Source: Candidatus Woesearchaeota archaeon
GTDB lineage: Archaea; Nanobdellota; Nanobdellia; UBA10117; JABICX01
Length of the DNA: 64,000 nt
Direction: 5' to 3'
Assembly: GCA_018652045.1 (NCBI GenBank)
Contig: JABICX010000005.1
Coordinates: 1 to 64,000, forward strand
Every line of letters starts with the position of its first letter. Position 1 is the stretch's first letter. Shown here in pieces: positions 16,572-22,800 of this stretch. The position numbers and the translations under genes were made by a program. Under the pieces are notes generated by a model. It was not told the DNA's origin and searched no databases. It saw nothing but the letters and a program-made list of their open reading frames with translations.

Positions 16572-17246
16572 ATGGATCAAAGGAATATTAAAGCCAGACT
16601 TGGGGATTATGTTAAAAATATTCCTTTGAAACTTTCTAAGTTTAATCAAAAATATAAGCTCTCACTAGTATTCTTGGTAATCTTAGTGCCTGCTGCAGCA
16701 ATCGGAACTGGCTATTGGTACTTTTTTACAGATCCGGGTCTGGATTTACACATGGTATCTGGTACTGAGTATATCAGTAATGAAGAAGGACAGCTTATTG
16801 TAAGGATGACTGACTATACTGGCGAACCAATATCCGATGCTACTTGTTACGCAAACATCTTGTTCCCAAATAAATTTAACTTTATTACAAACCAGCCTAT
16901 GACTGAATCTACTGAATCAGGTAACTATTATTACTTATTTACCACACCATCTACGGTTGGGATATATGAGTACACTATAAAATGTAGCTATGTTAGAAAT
17001 GGGCAATTGGTTACGTCAGCAATATCTCATTCTTTTCATGTTTCTCCTGCACTTATATCTATGCTTCAGCAGTTGAATGAGACGCGTGTCCAGCTGGAAG
17101 ATGCTAAAGAAGAGTTGCTTATTGTATTGGAACTTGTAAATGAGTCTCTAGAAGCTAGTGTAACACAAAAGATCGATACTGAAGCAGATGTTCGAGATCA
17201 GAAGATGAAAGATATGGGTGATGCTATAAGTGAGATATTTACATAA
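16572..17246 (+). CDS. anchored surface protein, short divergent paralogue
   Basis: 224 residues. The N terminus is basic and about 30 residues long before the membrane helix (about 32-50). The same beta-sandwich follows: GTEYISNEEGQLIVRMTDYTG, then MTESTESGNYYYLF, SHSFHVSPAL. A short helical tail (about 60 residues, coiled-coil-like) replaces the long stalk of the two larger paralogues. It lies between them on the same strand, with 31 bases separating it from the first, so the three may be co-expressed and could form a mixed complex. No function is known. Confidence 0.7.
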   Translation: MDQRNIKARLGDYVKNIPLKLSKFNQKYKLSLVFLVILVPAAAIGTGYWYFFTDPGLDLHMVSGTEYISNEEGQLIVRMTDYTGEPISDATCYANILFPNKFNFITNQPMTESTESGNYYYLFTTPSTVGIYEYTIKCSYVRNGQLVTSAISHSFHVSPALISMLQQLNETRVQLEDAKEELLIVLELVNESLEASVTQKIDTEADVRDQKMKDMGDAISEIFT

Positions 17247-17248
17247 TG

Positions 17249-17299
17249 CCATTAATCCATGACTGATTGAGGGATTGAGACCTATTGATTTTCAATAAG
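17249..17299 (+). repeat. double-hairpin intergenic element, copy A (degenerate)
   Basis: It starts two bases after the stop codon. Stem one is CC-TTAATC/GATTGA-GG. The string GGGATTGA starts stem two, ATTGAGA paired with TTTTCAAT (with wobble). The same order (stem, GG, ATTGA stem, then AG) occurs at 43476 and 43849. Confidence 0.55.
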
Positions 17300-17393
17300 T
17301 GTATGTTGTAATCTATATATTGTAATATTTAGGTTGCAGTGAATAAATTCTTTAATAACTTCTGCGATATGGTGCGATTAGGTGTAGAGTATA

Positions 17394-18599
17394 ATGAGAA
17401 TGAATAGAAAGAGAAAGATTATTTTGAGTACGGTGGTTTTAGTTGCGCTGTTTTCAGTGATTTTTGTACAATCTGCTTATGTTAATGGGAAGGAATTGAT
17501 TGATTCACCCGAGGTTATGTGGGTATCCCACACAGAATATTGGAGCGGAGATGACGTATCTACAATCGTAAGACTGACTGACTATCGTGGTGAGCCATAT
17601 AGTAATGTGCAAGACTGTACTGTTACAATCAAATATCCAGATAAAACAGACTGGATTGTGGACGCAGCGATGTCCGAGTCAACAGTTTCAGGTAATTGGT
17701 ATCACACAGATGTGGCACCATATACACAGGGAACATATGAGCAAGAGGTAACTTGTACCTATGGTGCAAGTAAGACAGTTAAAACATCGCAATCCTTCCA
17801 TATAAATCCAGCACTGACGCAGATCCAGAATATAAGTGCAGATCTTACAGCTCAGACAGCACTTCTAACTGATGTGCAGGGTTCTATTTCTGCGCAGATT
17901 GTTTCGACAAATGATACTATAAATCTGAACGTAGATGAATCTGAGACAACAATTACAACTTTGATTAATACCGTTGAGGGAGATTTATCAAATCAGATGG
18001 CTACTTTGGGAACGAATGTTGATGCACAAATAGTTGATGTAAATACAAGTTTGAGTGGTCAGTTAGGTGATACACAAGTTTCAATAGAGACTAATTTAGG
18101 TAATACTGAGACAACATTAAGTGATCTAATGACAACGCTAGATAGTAATCTGAAGACATATCTAACAGTATATCTTGACGATATTAATGGTACTTTGACT
18201 AGTGTATATACAGATACTCAGTGGTTGTCTTTGAATGCTATGAATCAAGAGGACGCAGCATTAATTCAGGCAAGGTTTGATACAGTTGATACTAATTTGG
18301 AATTAATCGAAGACTTTTGTAGCAATTCTCAGACAAATGTATCTGATCTATGTGGTGAGGTTACCAACTTGCGAATTGTTATTGATACCATGAGAGCAGA
18401 ACAGACAGGTTATTATACTGACTTGAATCAGACAACTTTGAATACATGGAACCTGTTGAGCGGAGAGATCGCAACAGAGATTGATTCATTGCTAGTAGAT
18501 ATTGGTATAATACGAACACAGACAACTGCGATCAATGAGACACTTAGTGCGATTAGACAAGAACAGCTAGAGGAGATTAGAATTCATACAATCTCCTAA
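17394..18599 (+). CDS. anchored surface protein, paralogue B
   Basis: 401 residues, collinear with the protein at 15338: basic N terminus, membrane helix (about 9-28), beta-sandwich and long helical stalk ending in LEEIRIHTIS (compare VERINMQVIS). Protein similarity is high throughout and several DNA blocks are identical (68, 31 and about 34 bases), consistent with recent duplication or gene conversion. A shared DFCSN motif (one Cys) around residue 305 with a second Cys nearby could make a disulfide in the stalk. Function unknown; presumably the same surface structure as its paralogue. Confidence 0.7.
   Translation: MRMNRKRKIILSTVVLVALFSVIFVQSAYVNGKELIDSPEVMWVSHTEYWSGDDVSTIVRLTDYRGEPYSNVQDCTVTIKYPDKTDWIVDAAMSESTVSGNWYHTDVAPYTQGTYEQEVTCTYGASKTVKTSQSFHINPALTQIQNISADLTAQTALLTDVQGSISAQIVSTNDTINLNVDESETTITTLINTVEGDLSNQMATLGTNVDAQIVDVNTSLSGQLGDTQVSIETNLGNTETTLSDLMTTLDSNLKTYLTVYLDDINGTLTSVYTDTQWLSLNAMNQEDAALIQARFDTVDTNLELIEDFCSNSQTNVSDLCGEVTNLRIVIDTMRAEQTGYYTDLNQTTLNTWNLLSGEIATEIDSLLVDIGIIRTQTTAINETLSAIRQEQLEEIRIHTIS
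17519..17586 (+). repeat. 68-bp exact repeat shared by paralogues, copy 2
   Basis: Identical to 15460-15527. A second identical block of 31 bases lies at 15662 and 17721. Confidence 0.9.
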
Positions 18600-18618
18600 T
18601 TCTTTTGCTTTCATAACG

Positions 18619-18685
18619 CATGGAGTCGGCGACTTATGTCGCTCCTGTCGCTGAGCAAAGCTCAGCGGAAGTGATTATCGTCACT
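18619..18685 (+). repeat. three consecutive hairpins; GGAGTCGGCGA element, copy 2
   Basis: The 215-base gap before endA holds three stems in a row: GGAGTCGGCGAC-TTAT-GTCGCTCC with a bulge; CGCTGAGC-AAA-GCTCAGCG, a perfect 8-bp stem (18649-18667); and AGTGA-TTATCG-TCACT (18670-18685). The 11-base string at 18622 is identical to that at 5972. The rest of the gap is AT-rich and holds no gene. Confidence 0.6.
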
Positions 18686-18815
18686 GTCCTTGTTAGCAAA
18701 AGTCGTTTTTCTTTTTAATTAACTTTTTAAAGCATAATTTATAGTTATTAATATCAGATTTCAATCACTGTCTAACGCCGAGAGGTGCTAGGCGATAAGA
18801 TTTCTGAATTAAAAG

Positions 18816-19451
18816 ATGGCAAATAAGAAAGAAACTGTTGCTAAAGCTATTGTAGCTAAAGCTGACAAGAAGGCAAAAGATAAAGCTGTATCTGATGCAA
18901 TGCAAGAGATTAAACTACAGGGTCCAGTTAGGGCTAAGATCATTGGAAACAAGGTTATGGTTGAAGAAGACTATGAATTGTTCCTACCATTTTATGATCG
19001 GTCTAGCTTTGGAGAGATCCATGGAGTTAAGCAGAAACGGATTGAGCTAAGTCTATCTGAGGCGCTCTATTTAATGGAGCGAGGTAAATTAGACGTCTTT
19101 AATGGAAAAAGAAAGCTGGATCTCGAGAGTTTTGTTCGATTAGCAAAGCGTGGAGAGAAGAACTTCTGGACGCGTTATAGGGTCTATCGCGAAATGAGAA
19201 CTAGAGGATATACTCTTAAGACTGCACTGAAGTTTGGAGCAGACTTTCGCGTCTATCGAAGGGGGGTTAAACCTGGCGAAGATCATGCAAAATGGGTACT
19301 TTTCTGCGCTGATGAGAATGAAAGTTGGACCTGGAGGCAATTCTCGGCCATGAATAGAGTAGCACATTCAACTAGAAAGCACTTGCTTGTCGGAGTTGTA
19401 GATGACGAAGGAGATGTTACCTATTATGAGATCCGTTGGAAGAAGCCATGA
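18816..19451 (+). CDS. endA: tRNA-splicing endonuclease EndA
   Basis: 211 residues. The nuclease domain carries the triad Tyr147 (GADFRVYRRG), His157 (GEDHAKW) and Lys188 (VAHSTRK), with the family sequences LSLSEALYLMERGKL and DDEGDVTYYEI. EndA cuts bulge-helix-bulge motifs at tRNA and rRNA introns. The catalytic unit is single, so the protein probably assembles as a homotetramer or heterotetramer. About 30 Lys/Ala-rich residues precede the domain. The GNAT gene downstream starts at ATGA over its stop. The two tRNAs in this window have no introns. Confidence 0.95.
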   Translation: MANKKETVAKAIVAKADKKAKDKAVSDAMQEIKLQGPVRAKIIGNKVMVEEDYELFLPFYDRSSFGEIHGVKQKRIELSLSEALYLMERGKLDVFNGKRKLDLESFVRLAKRGEKNFWTRYRVYREMRTRGYTLKTALKFGADFRVYRRGVKPGEDHAKWVLFCADENESWTWRQFSAMNRVAHSTRKHLLVGVVDDEGDVTYYEIRWKKP

Positions 19452-19939
19452 AAGGGTTAAAGATCAGAAAAGCAACAATTAAAGATTTAGATGTATTAAA
19501 TCACATACAGACAGCGTTATTAGATGACGAACGTGGTAAGTATACCATGGCGTTGCCTAGCGAAAAAAAGATAGATACAATGAGAGGTAGCCGGGCTAAA
19601 GAACTTCTTCAATCCAAAGACGCAGTTGTTATGTTAGCAGAGCTAGACGGACAATTTGTTGGTGGCGTATATGGTGAGATACAACCTGTAGAAGATGACG
19701 TAGGTTGGGCTAAGTATACGAAAAAAGGATACATTGGGTGGGGTTTTGTAGAGCCTGCTTATCGAAAGCAAGGCGTTGCTTATGAGCTTGTACAAGAGGT
19801 ACTACGTTGGTTTAAGTTACGTAACATAAAGCTGATGGCAGTGAGTATTATGCACAATAATAAAGCGGTTCAAGGTTTAATGAAGAAGTTTGGTTTCAAA
19901 GAATATATTGTTGATTTCAGAGCAGTTATGAATCCCTAG
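19448..19939 (+). CDS. GNAT-family N-acetyltransferase
   Basis: About 163 residues from the ATG at 19448, which overlaps the endA stop as ATGA; an in-frame ATG at 19436 would add four residues. It has the GNAT order of elements: IRKATIKDLDVL at the N terminus, a central strand (GYIGWGFVEPAYR), the acetyl-CoA loop region KQGVAYELV (a variant of R/QxxGxG/A), and the C-terminal NNKAVQGLMKKFGF motif. The substrate is unknown. Coupling to endA suggests co-expression; the 3' end overlaps the convergent gene by four bases. Confidence 0.85.
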   Translation: MKGLKIRKATIKDLDVLNHIQTALLDDERGKYTMALPSEKKIDTMRGSRAKELLQSKDAVVMLAELDGQFVGGVYGEIQPVEDDVGWAKYTKKGYIGWGFVEPAYRKQGVAYELVQEVLRWFKLRNIKLMAVSIMHNNKAVQGLMKKFGFKEYIVDFRAVMNP

Positions 19940-20427
19940 AGTTCAAAGAATTGTTTTTTTAGGATATTTAACCCCGAGTTAACTATTGCAGTAGCAGCAG
20001 CTTTGTTTTTTATGTACCGTTCATCACCAGTATATACGACCAACTCAATACCTGCTACTCGACCGATATAACCTAATGTGGTTAATACCGATGGTTTTAG
20101 TTTATGAAATACTCGCATGTTTTTTTGCAGAAAAGCGAGCGCGTTTGGATGTAGTGGATTCCTTATCTCTTGCTGTGGAGTATAGTAACCTGTTGTGGGG
20201 GCGTAAATATTAGTTATTCTTTCGAGGTCATCACCATCTACTGTGTGATCTGAGTCATTGAGTTTTCGCGTAGCTTCGCTTTTAATTCTAAATAGGAATA
20301 CGGTATCAACATAAGGTGGTAGCATATATACACACCATTCACGTTTTTCATCTCTCGCTAAACCAATTATAAGCTTACTTTCATGCTCTTCCGCAAGCCT
20401 ATCGAATAGTGTTTCATTATCTTCCAT
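19936..20427 (-). CDS. hypothetical soluble protein
   Basis: 163 residues, no signal or membrane helix, mixed alpha/beta composition. The N terminus is acidic (MEDNETLFDRLAEEHESK). The middle includes a hydrophobic strand (VCVYML-like, DTVFLFRIKSEA). No catalytic motif is visible and the family is not recognised. It sits alone on the minus strand between plus-strand genes and shares four bases with the end of the GNAT gene. Confidence 0.55.
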   Translation of the reverse strand: MEDNETLFDRLAEEHESKLIIGLARDEKREWCVYMLPPYVDTVFLFRIKSEATRKLNDSDHTVDGDDLERITNIYAPTTGYYTPQQEIRNPLHPNALAFLQKNMRVFHKLKPSVLTTLGYIGRVAGIELVVYTGDERYIKNKAAATAIVNSGLNILKKQFFEL

Positions 20428-20490
20428 TGCTATTGTATAGTTAAAAATACTGCTTAAAAGTGTTTCTTTCTAGCAAGTAGTGGGTTAAAG

Positions 20491-20499
20491 CTTAAATAT
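20491..20499 (+). promoter_or_regulatory. TATA box of the CopC-like gene
   Basis: CTTAAATAT is centred about 25 bases before the ATG at 20520, which indicates a leaderless transcript. Confidence 0.6.
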
Positions 20500-20519
20500 G
20501 ATTACGATTTTATACTTTC

Positions 20520-21149
20520 ATGCGAAGACCAAATTTTAGCAAGTTAAAGGAAAGAATGCCGAAAATGCGTAGATCTGAAGGCAAGTTGAGTAGCAAAGTG
20601 ACTCGCGAAGTCGTTGTAGGAGCTTTTGTATTTATCTTACTAGCAGTTGTTGCTGTTAGTGGTACGGGTGATATAACAGGTTTTACAGTTTTAGATGACA
20701 TACAGGAGGCACTAGACTCTATCGAGGTTCCTAATATTGAAGCACCTGTCGAAGATTCGGGGGAAGGCTCATCGGAACCAGCTACCTGTGGCGAAAACTG
20801 TGGTTTAGGAAATGTACCTGTTCGGGAAGAAGGGCAGTTGACTACATTAGATACATCTGAAGATAGAACATCTTTATTTGTTAGTTCAAACCCAGCACAT
20901 GGAGCAACGGTTAGTGGTATTGGAGATGTTACTGTAACAGCCTCAACAGATATGATCGCAGGGTCATACATTAAGCTGCATAAAGGTAATGAGAATCGTA
21001 TGGTAGATCGTGGTTACACAACCGTTGATGGTGTTACTATGGCTACTGCGTCTATAGATAACAGTCCAGGTGCTTACAAAGCTGAGTACAAGATAGTGAC
21101 TGATGATGGTAGAGAAGAAGACGGTCAGTTTTCATTTACAGTTGGTTAG
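20520..21149 (+). CDS. membrane-anchored CopC-like domain protein with ITG motif
   Basis: 209 residues. A basic cytoplasmic N terminus (about 28 residues) leads into a helix (about 30-48), then TGDITGFTVLDD just outside the membrane. A short linker with CGENC precedes a CopC-like beta-sandwich: SSNPAHGATVSG near the start and GAYKAEYKIVTDDGR-EDGQFSFTV at the end. CopC domains bind copper in bacteria, but the usual N-terminal His ligand is not evident, so it may be a structural fold only. The ITGF sequence matches the position and wording of the small protein at 676-1020. Confidence 0.7.
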   Translation: MRRPNFSKLKERMPKMRRSEGKLSSKVTREVVVGAFVFILLAVVAVSGTGDITGFTVLDDIQEALDSIEVPNIEAPVEDSGEGSSEPATCGENCGLGNVPVREEGQLTTLDTSEDRTSLFVSSNPAHGATVSGIGDVTVTASTDMIAGSYIKLHKGNENRMVDRGYTTVDGVTMATASIDNSPGAYKAEYKIVTDDGREEDGQFSFTVG

Positions 21150-21370
21150 TTTTCCTTAGAAGGTCTCAATAGTTTGAGCAAAGAGCTATTGAGTTTATAT
21201 CTTATTATATATTCTTGTCCGCTTTTTTCAGCGAGCAACAAGTCATCTTCTTTTGTATTAACTAGCACCACCATGCCGAGAAAGTATTGTCCTCGAGTGA
21301 CATACCCCCTATCTCGGATTTCTTGGCAAGTGGTTCTCTCGATTATATCGTCTAGATCGCTATCGCTCAT
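21146..21370 (-). CDS. small hypothetical protein
   Basis: 74 residues, soluble, acidic N terminus (SDSDLDDIIERTTCQEIRDRG). AAGGGGATG lies upstream of the ATG and supports this strand rather than the overlapping plus-strand frame. The stop overlaps the CopC-like gene by four bases. Not recognised. A second small gene lies 28 bases upstream on the same strand. Confidence 0.5.
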   Translation of the reverse strand: MSDSDLDDIIERTTCQEIRDRGYVTRGQYFLGMVVLVNTKEDDLLLAEKSGQEYIIRYKLNSSLLKLLRPSKEN

Positions 21371-21398
21371 TTGATCATCCCCTTAGAAGTAGTCAGCG

Positions 21399-21605
21399 TC
21401 ATCTGTGTTGGAAAACACTAAATGGAATCTGTTTGCTGAATGAGATCTGTTTAATCCAGCTTCTTTCTTTTGCAAGGTTTTTAAGTTGGTTGTATATAAT
21501 AAAGTCAATGTCGTCATTAGTTAGGTCTTTGAAAAGTTTGTTTCGTTTAATCTGCGTTCGCAGGAATTCATAAGGTAGCATCTTAGCGTATTTTTGAGAT
21601 TTCAT
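21399..21605 (-). CDS. small hypothetical protein
   Basis: 68 residues, basic, predicted helical (LRTQIKRNKLFKDLTNDDIDFIIYNQL), no membrane helix. It precedes the 21146-21370 gene on the same strand and could be co-transcribed. A perfect 8-bp inverted repeat lies 14 bases upstream. There is no recognised domain, and it may not be translated. Confidence 0.4.
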   Translation of the reverse strand: MKSQKYAKMLPYEFLRTQIKRNKLFKDLTNDDIDFIIYNQLKNLAKERSWIKQISFSKQIPFSVFQHR

Positions 21606-21618
21606 AAGAGTGTGAGTG

Positions 21619-21640
21619 AGCGCGTCAATGAAGACGCGCT
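21619..21640. other. perfect inverted repeat in a divergent intergenic space
   Basis: AGCGCGTC-AATGAA-GACGCGCT: 8-bp stem, 6-base loop, unusually GC-rich for this sequence. It lies just upstream of the minus-strand start at 21605, so it could be a DNA operator for that gene or a transcript structure on either strand. Confidence 0.5.
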
Positions 21641-21722
21641 AGGATTGGTGGGTGGTTGGTGTAGGCGTAGGTTGTTCTGAATAGAATAATCTGTTTACTT
21701 AAAAAAACATTATGAATTCTCG

Positions 21723-21761
21723 AGCCAGAGCATGTTTCTGGAACTAAGTTCCATAACGGCT
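21723..21761 (+). promoter_or_regulatory. structured leader of the membrane/winged-helix operon
   Basis: CCAGA/TCTGG (7-base loop) and GGAAC/GTTCC (3-base loop) share two bases, and AGCC/GGCT can close around the second. The two arrangements exclude each other in part. The region lies between a TATA-like CTTAAAAAAA (about 21698) and the start at 21791. Confidence 0.45.
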
Positions 21762-21790
21762 TTATTACTAGTTACTAAATAATACATGTT

Positions 21791-22462
21791 ATGGTTACAG
21801 CTATTGGGCATGTTTGGTATTGGGATTGCGTTTTCGAGCTTTTGATGGTGGCCGTTCTGACATTGATTAGCTTGCATAGTTATTCTATATTTAGGCTGAT
21901 AAAAGAGGCAAAGTATAAGTGGTTTAGCTATTCTTTTGCAGTTATTGCATTAGCGTTTGTTGGTCGTATCGCTATGAACCTTGTCATATATACGACACAT
22001 GTTCGAAAAGTAGTTTCTGGAGCAGTGATAGCGACATTTAAACATGTTAGTGCGTCAGATATACTTTGGCACTATGGTTTGTTCACCTACCGTTCATTCA
22101 TGCTTATTGGTTTAATTGGAATCTTCTTGATTATAACTGAATCTAAGGAAAAGAAGAGCTGGATATTAATGTTGTATTTGGCCATCCTTACTGCATTTAC
22201 GAGTATGCAAGTACCGTATGTTTTCAGTCTTACTGCAGCAGTTCTTATGGGTCTGATTTTTGCTAAATTCTATCAAAATTTCGTAAATCGACCAAAAAAG
22301 AGTGCCTGGGGCGTTGCTATGGCATTTTTCTTTATATTCGCGAGTCAAGTAACCTTTATATTTGCGAGTTTTAACTACTCTTTGTACGTAGCAGGACAGG
22401 TTATACAGCTGTTAGGATACCTAATGCTGTTAGCCGTATATATTAGAATCCTACGTAGGTGA
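21791..22462 (+). CDS. multi-pass membrane protein, probable partner of a winged-helix protein
   Basis: 223 residues with about seven predicted membrane helices spread over the whole length and short loops, some with His and Arg (LHSYSIF, THVRKVV, WHYGLFTYRSF). It resembles the archaeal 7-helix membrane sensors often encoded with a small DNA-binding protein. The stop TGA is overlapped by the GTG start of the winged-helix gene, so the two are translationally coupled. A sensor-transducer pair is the likely role; no ligand site can be named. Confidence 0.65.
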   Translation: MVTAIGHVWYWDCVFELLMVAVLTLISLHSYSIFRLIKEAKYKWFSYSFAVIALAFVGRIAMNLVIYTTHVRKVVSGAVIATFKHVSASDILWHYGLFTYRSFMLIGLIGIFLIITESKEKKSWILMLYLAILTAFTSMQVPYVFSLTAAVLMGLIFAKFYQNFVNRPKKSAWGVAMAFFFIFASQVTFIFASFNYSLYVAGQVIQLLGYLMLLAVYIRILRR

Positions 22463-22737
22463 AAATGGCTAGACGAACTCGACTAGATGTTTTGAACGAT
22501 ATGCTTACTGCTATTCAGAAAGCTCAAGGTCAGATAAAACCAACGCACTTGATGTATAAGGCGAATCTATCACATAAGCTTCTGAGTGGTTATCTAGCTG
22601 ACCTGATATCCCGAGATTTAGTTAGAGAGATTCAGAAAGACAAGCTTCACAAGCAGATAGAGATCACCGAGAAAGGCAGAGACTTCTTGATTCAGTTTAG
22701 AAAGATCAAAGAATTCCAAGATAGTTTTGGACTATAG
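22459..22737 (+). CDS. winged-helix DNA-binding protein (HTH_45 type)
   Basis: 92 residues from GTG at 22459, overlapping the upstream stop as GTGA; an ATG two codons later (22465) is an alternative start. The sequence RRTRLDVLNDMLTAI, the recognition helix region ANLSHKLLSGYLADL, and the wing ending ITEKGRDFL fit the archaeal winged-helix family HTH_45. It probably regulates transcription with the membrane protein before it. The 3' end is followed within 70 bases by a new surface gene, a possible target by proximity. Confidence 0.8.
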   Translation: MKMARRTRLDVLNDMLTAIQKAQGQIKPTHLMYKANLSHKLLSGYLADLISRDLVREIQKDKLHKQIEITEKGRDFLIQFRKIKEFQDSFGL

Positions 22738-22800
22738 TTGTATCTATAACGTAGTTAGTTAAGTATATATATTTTGTTTCATATATCAAACAGGTTAGGT

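Noticed and set aside
18601-18815. Stacked hairpins before endA as a tRNA or other known RNA gene
   Set aside because: No cloverleaf, anticodon loop or T-loop sequence is present; kept only as hairpins of unknown role.
21174-21374. 66-residue plus-strand frame opposite the small gene at 21146
   Set aside because: The minus-strand frame has a ribosome binding sequence and a more protein-like composition.
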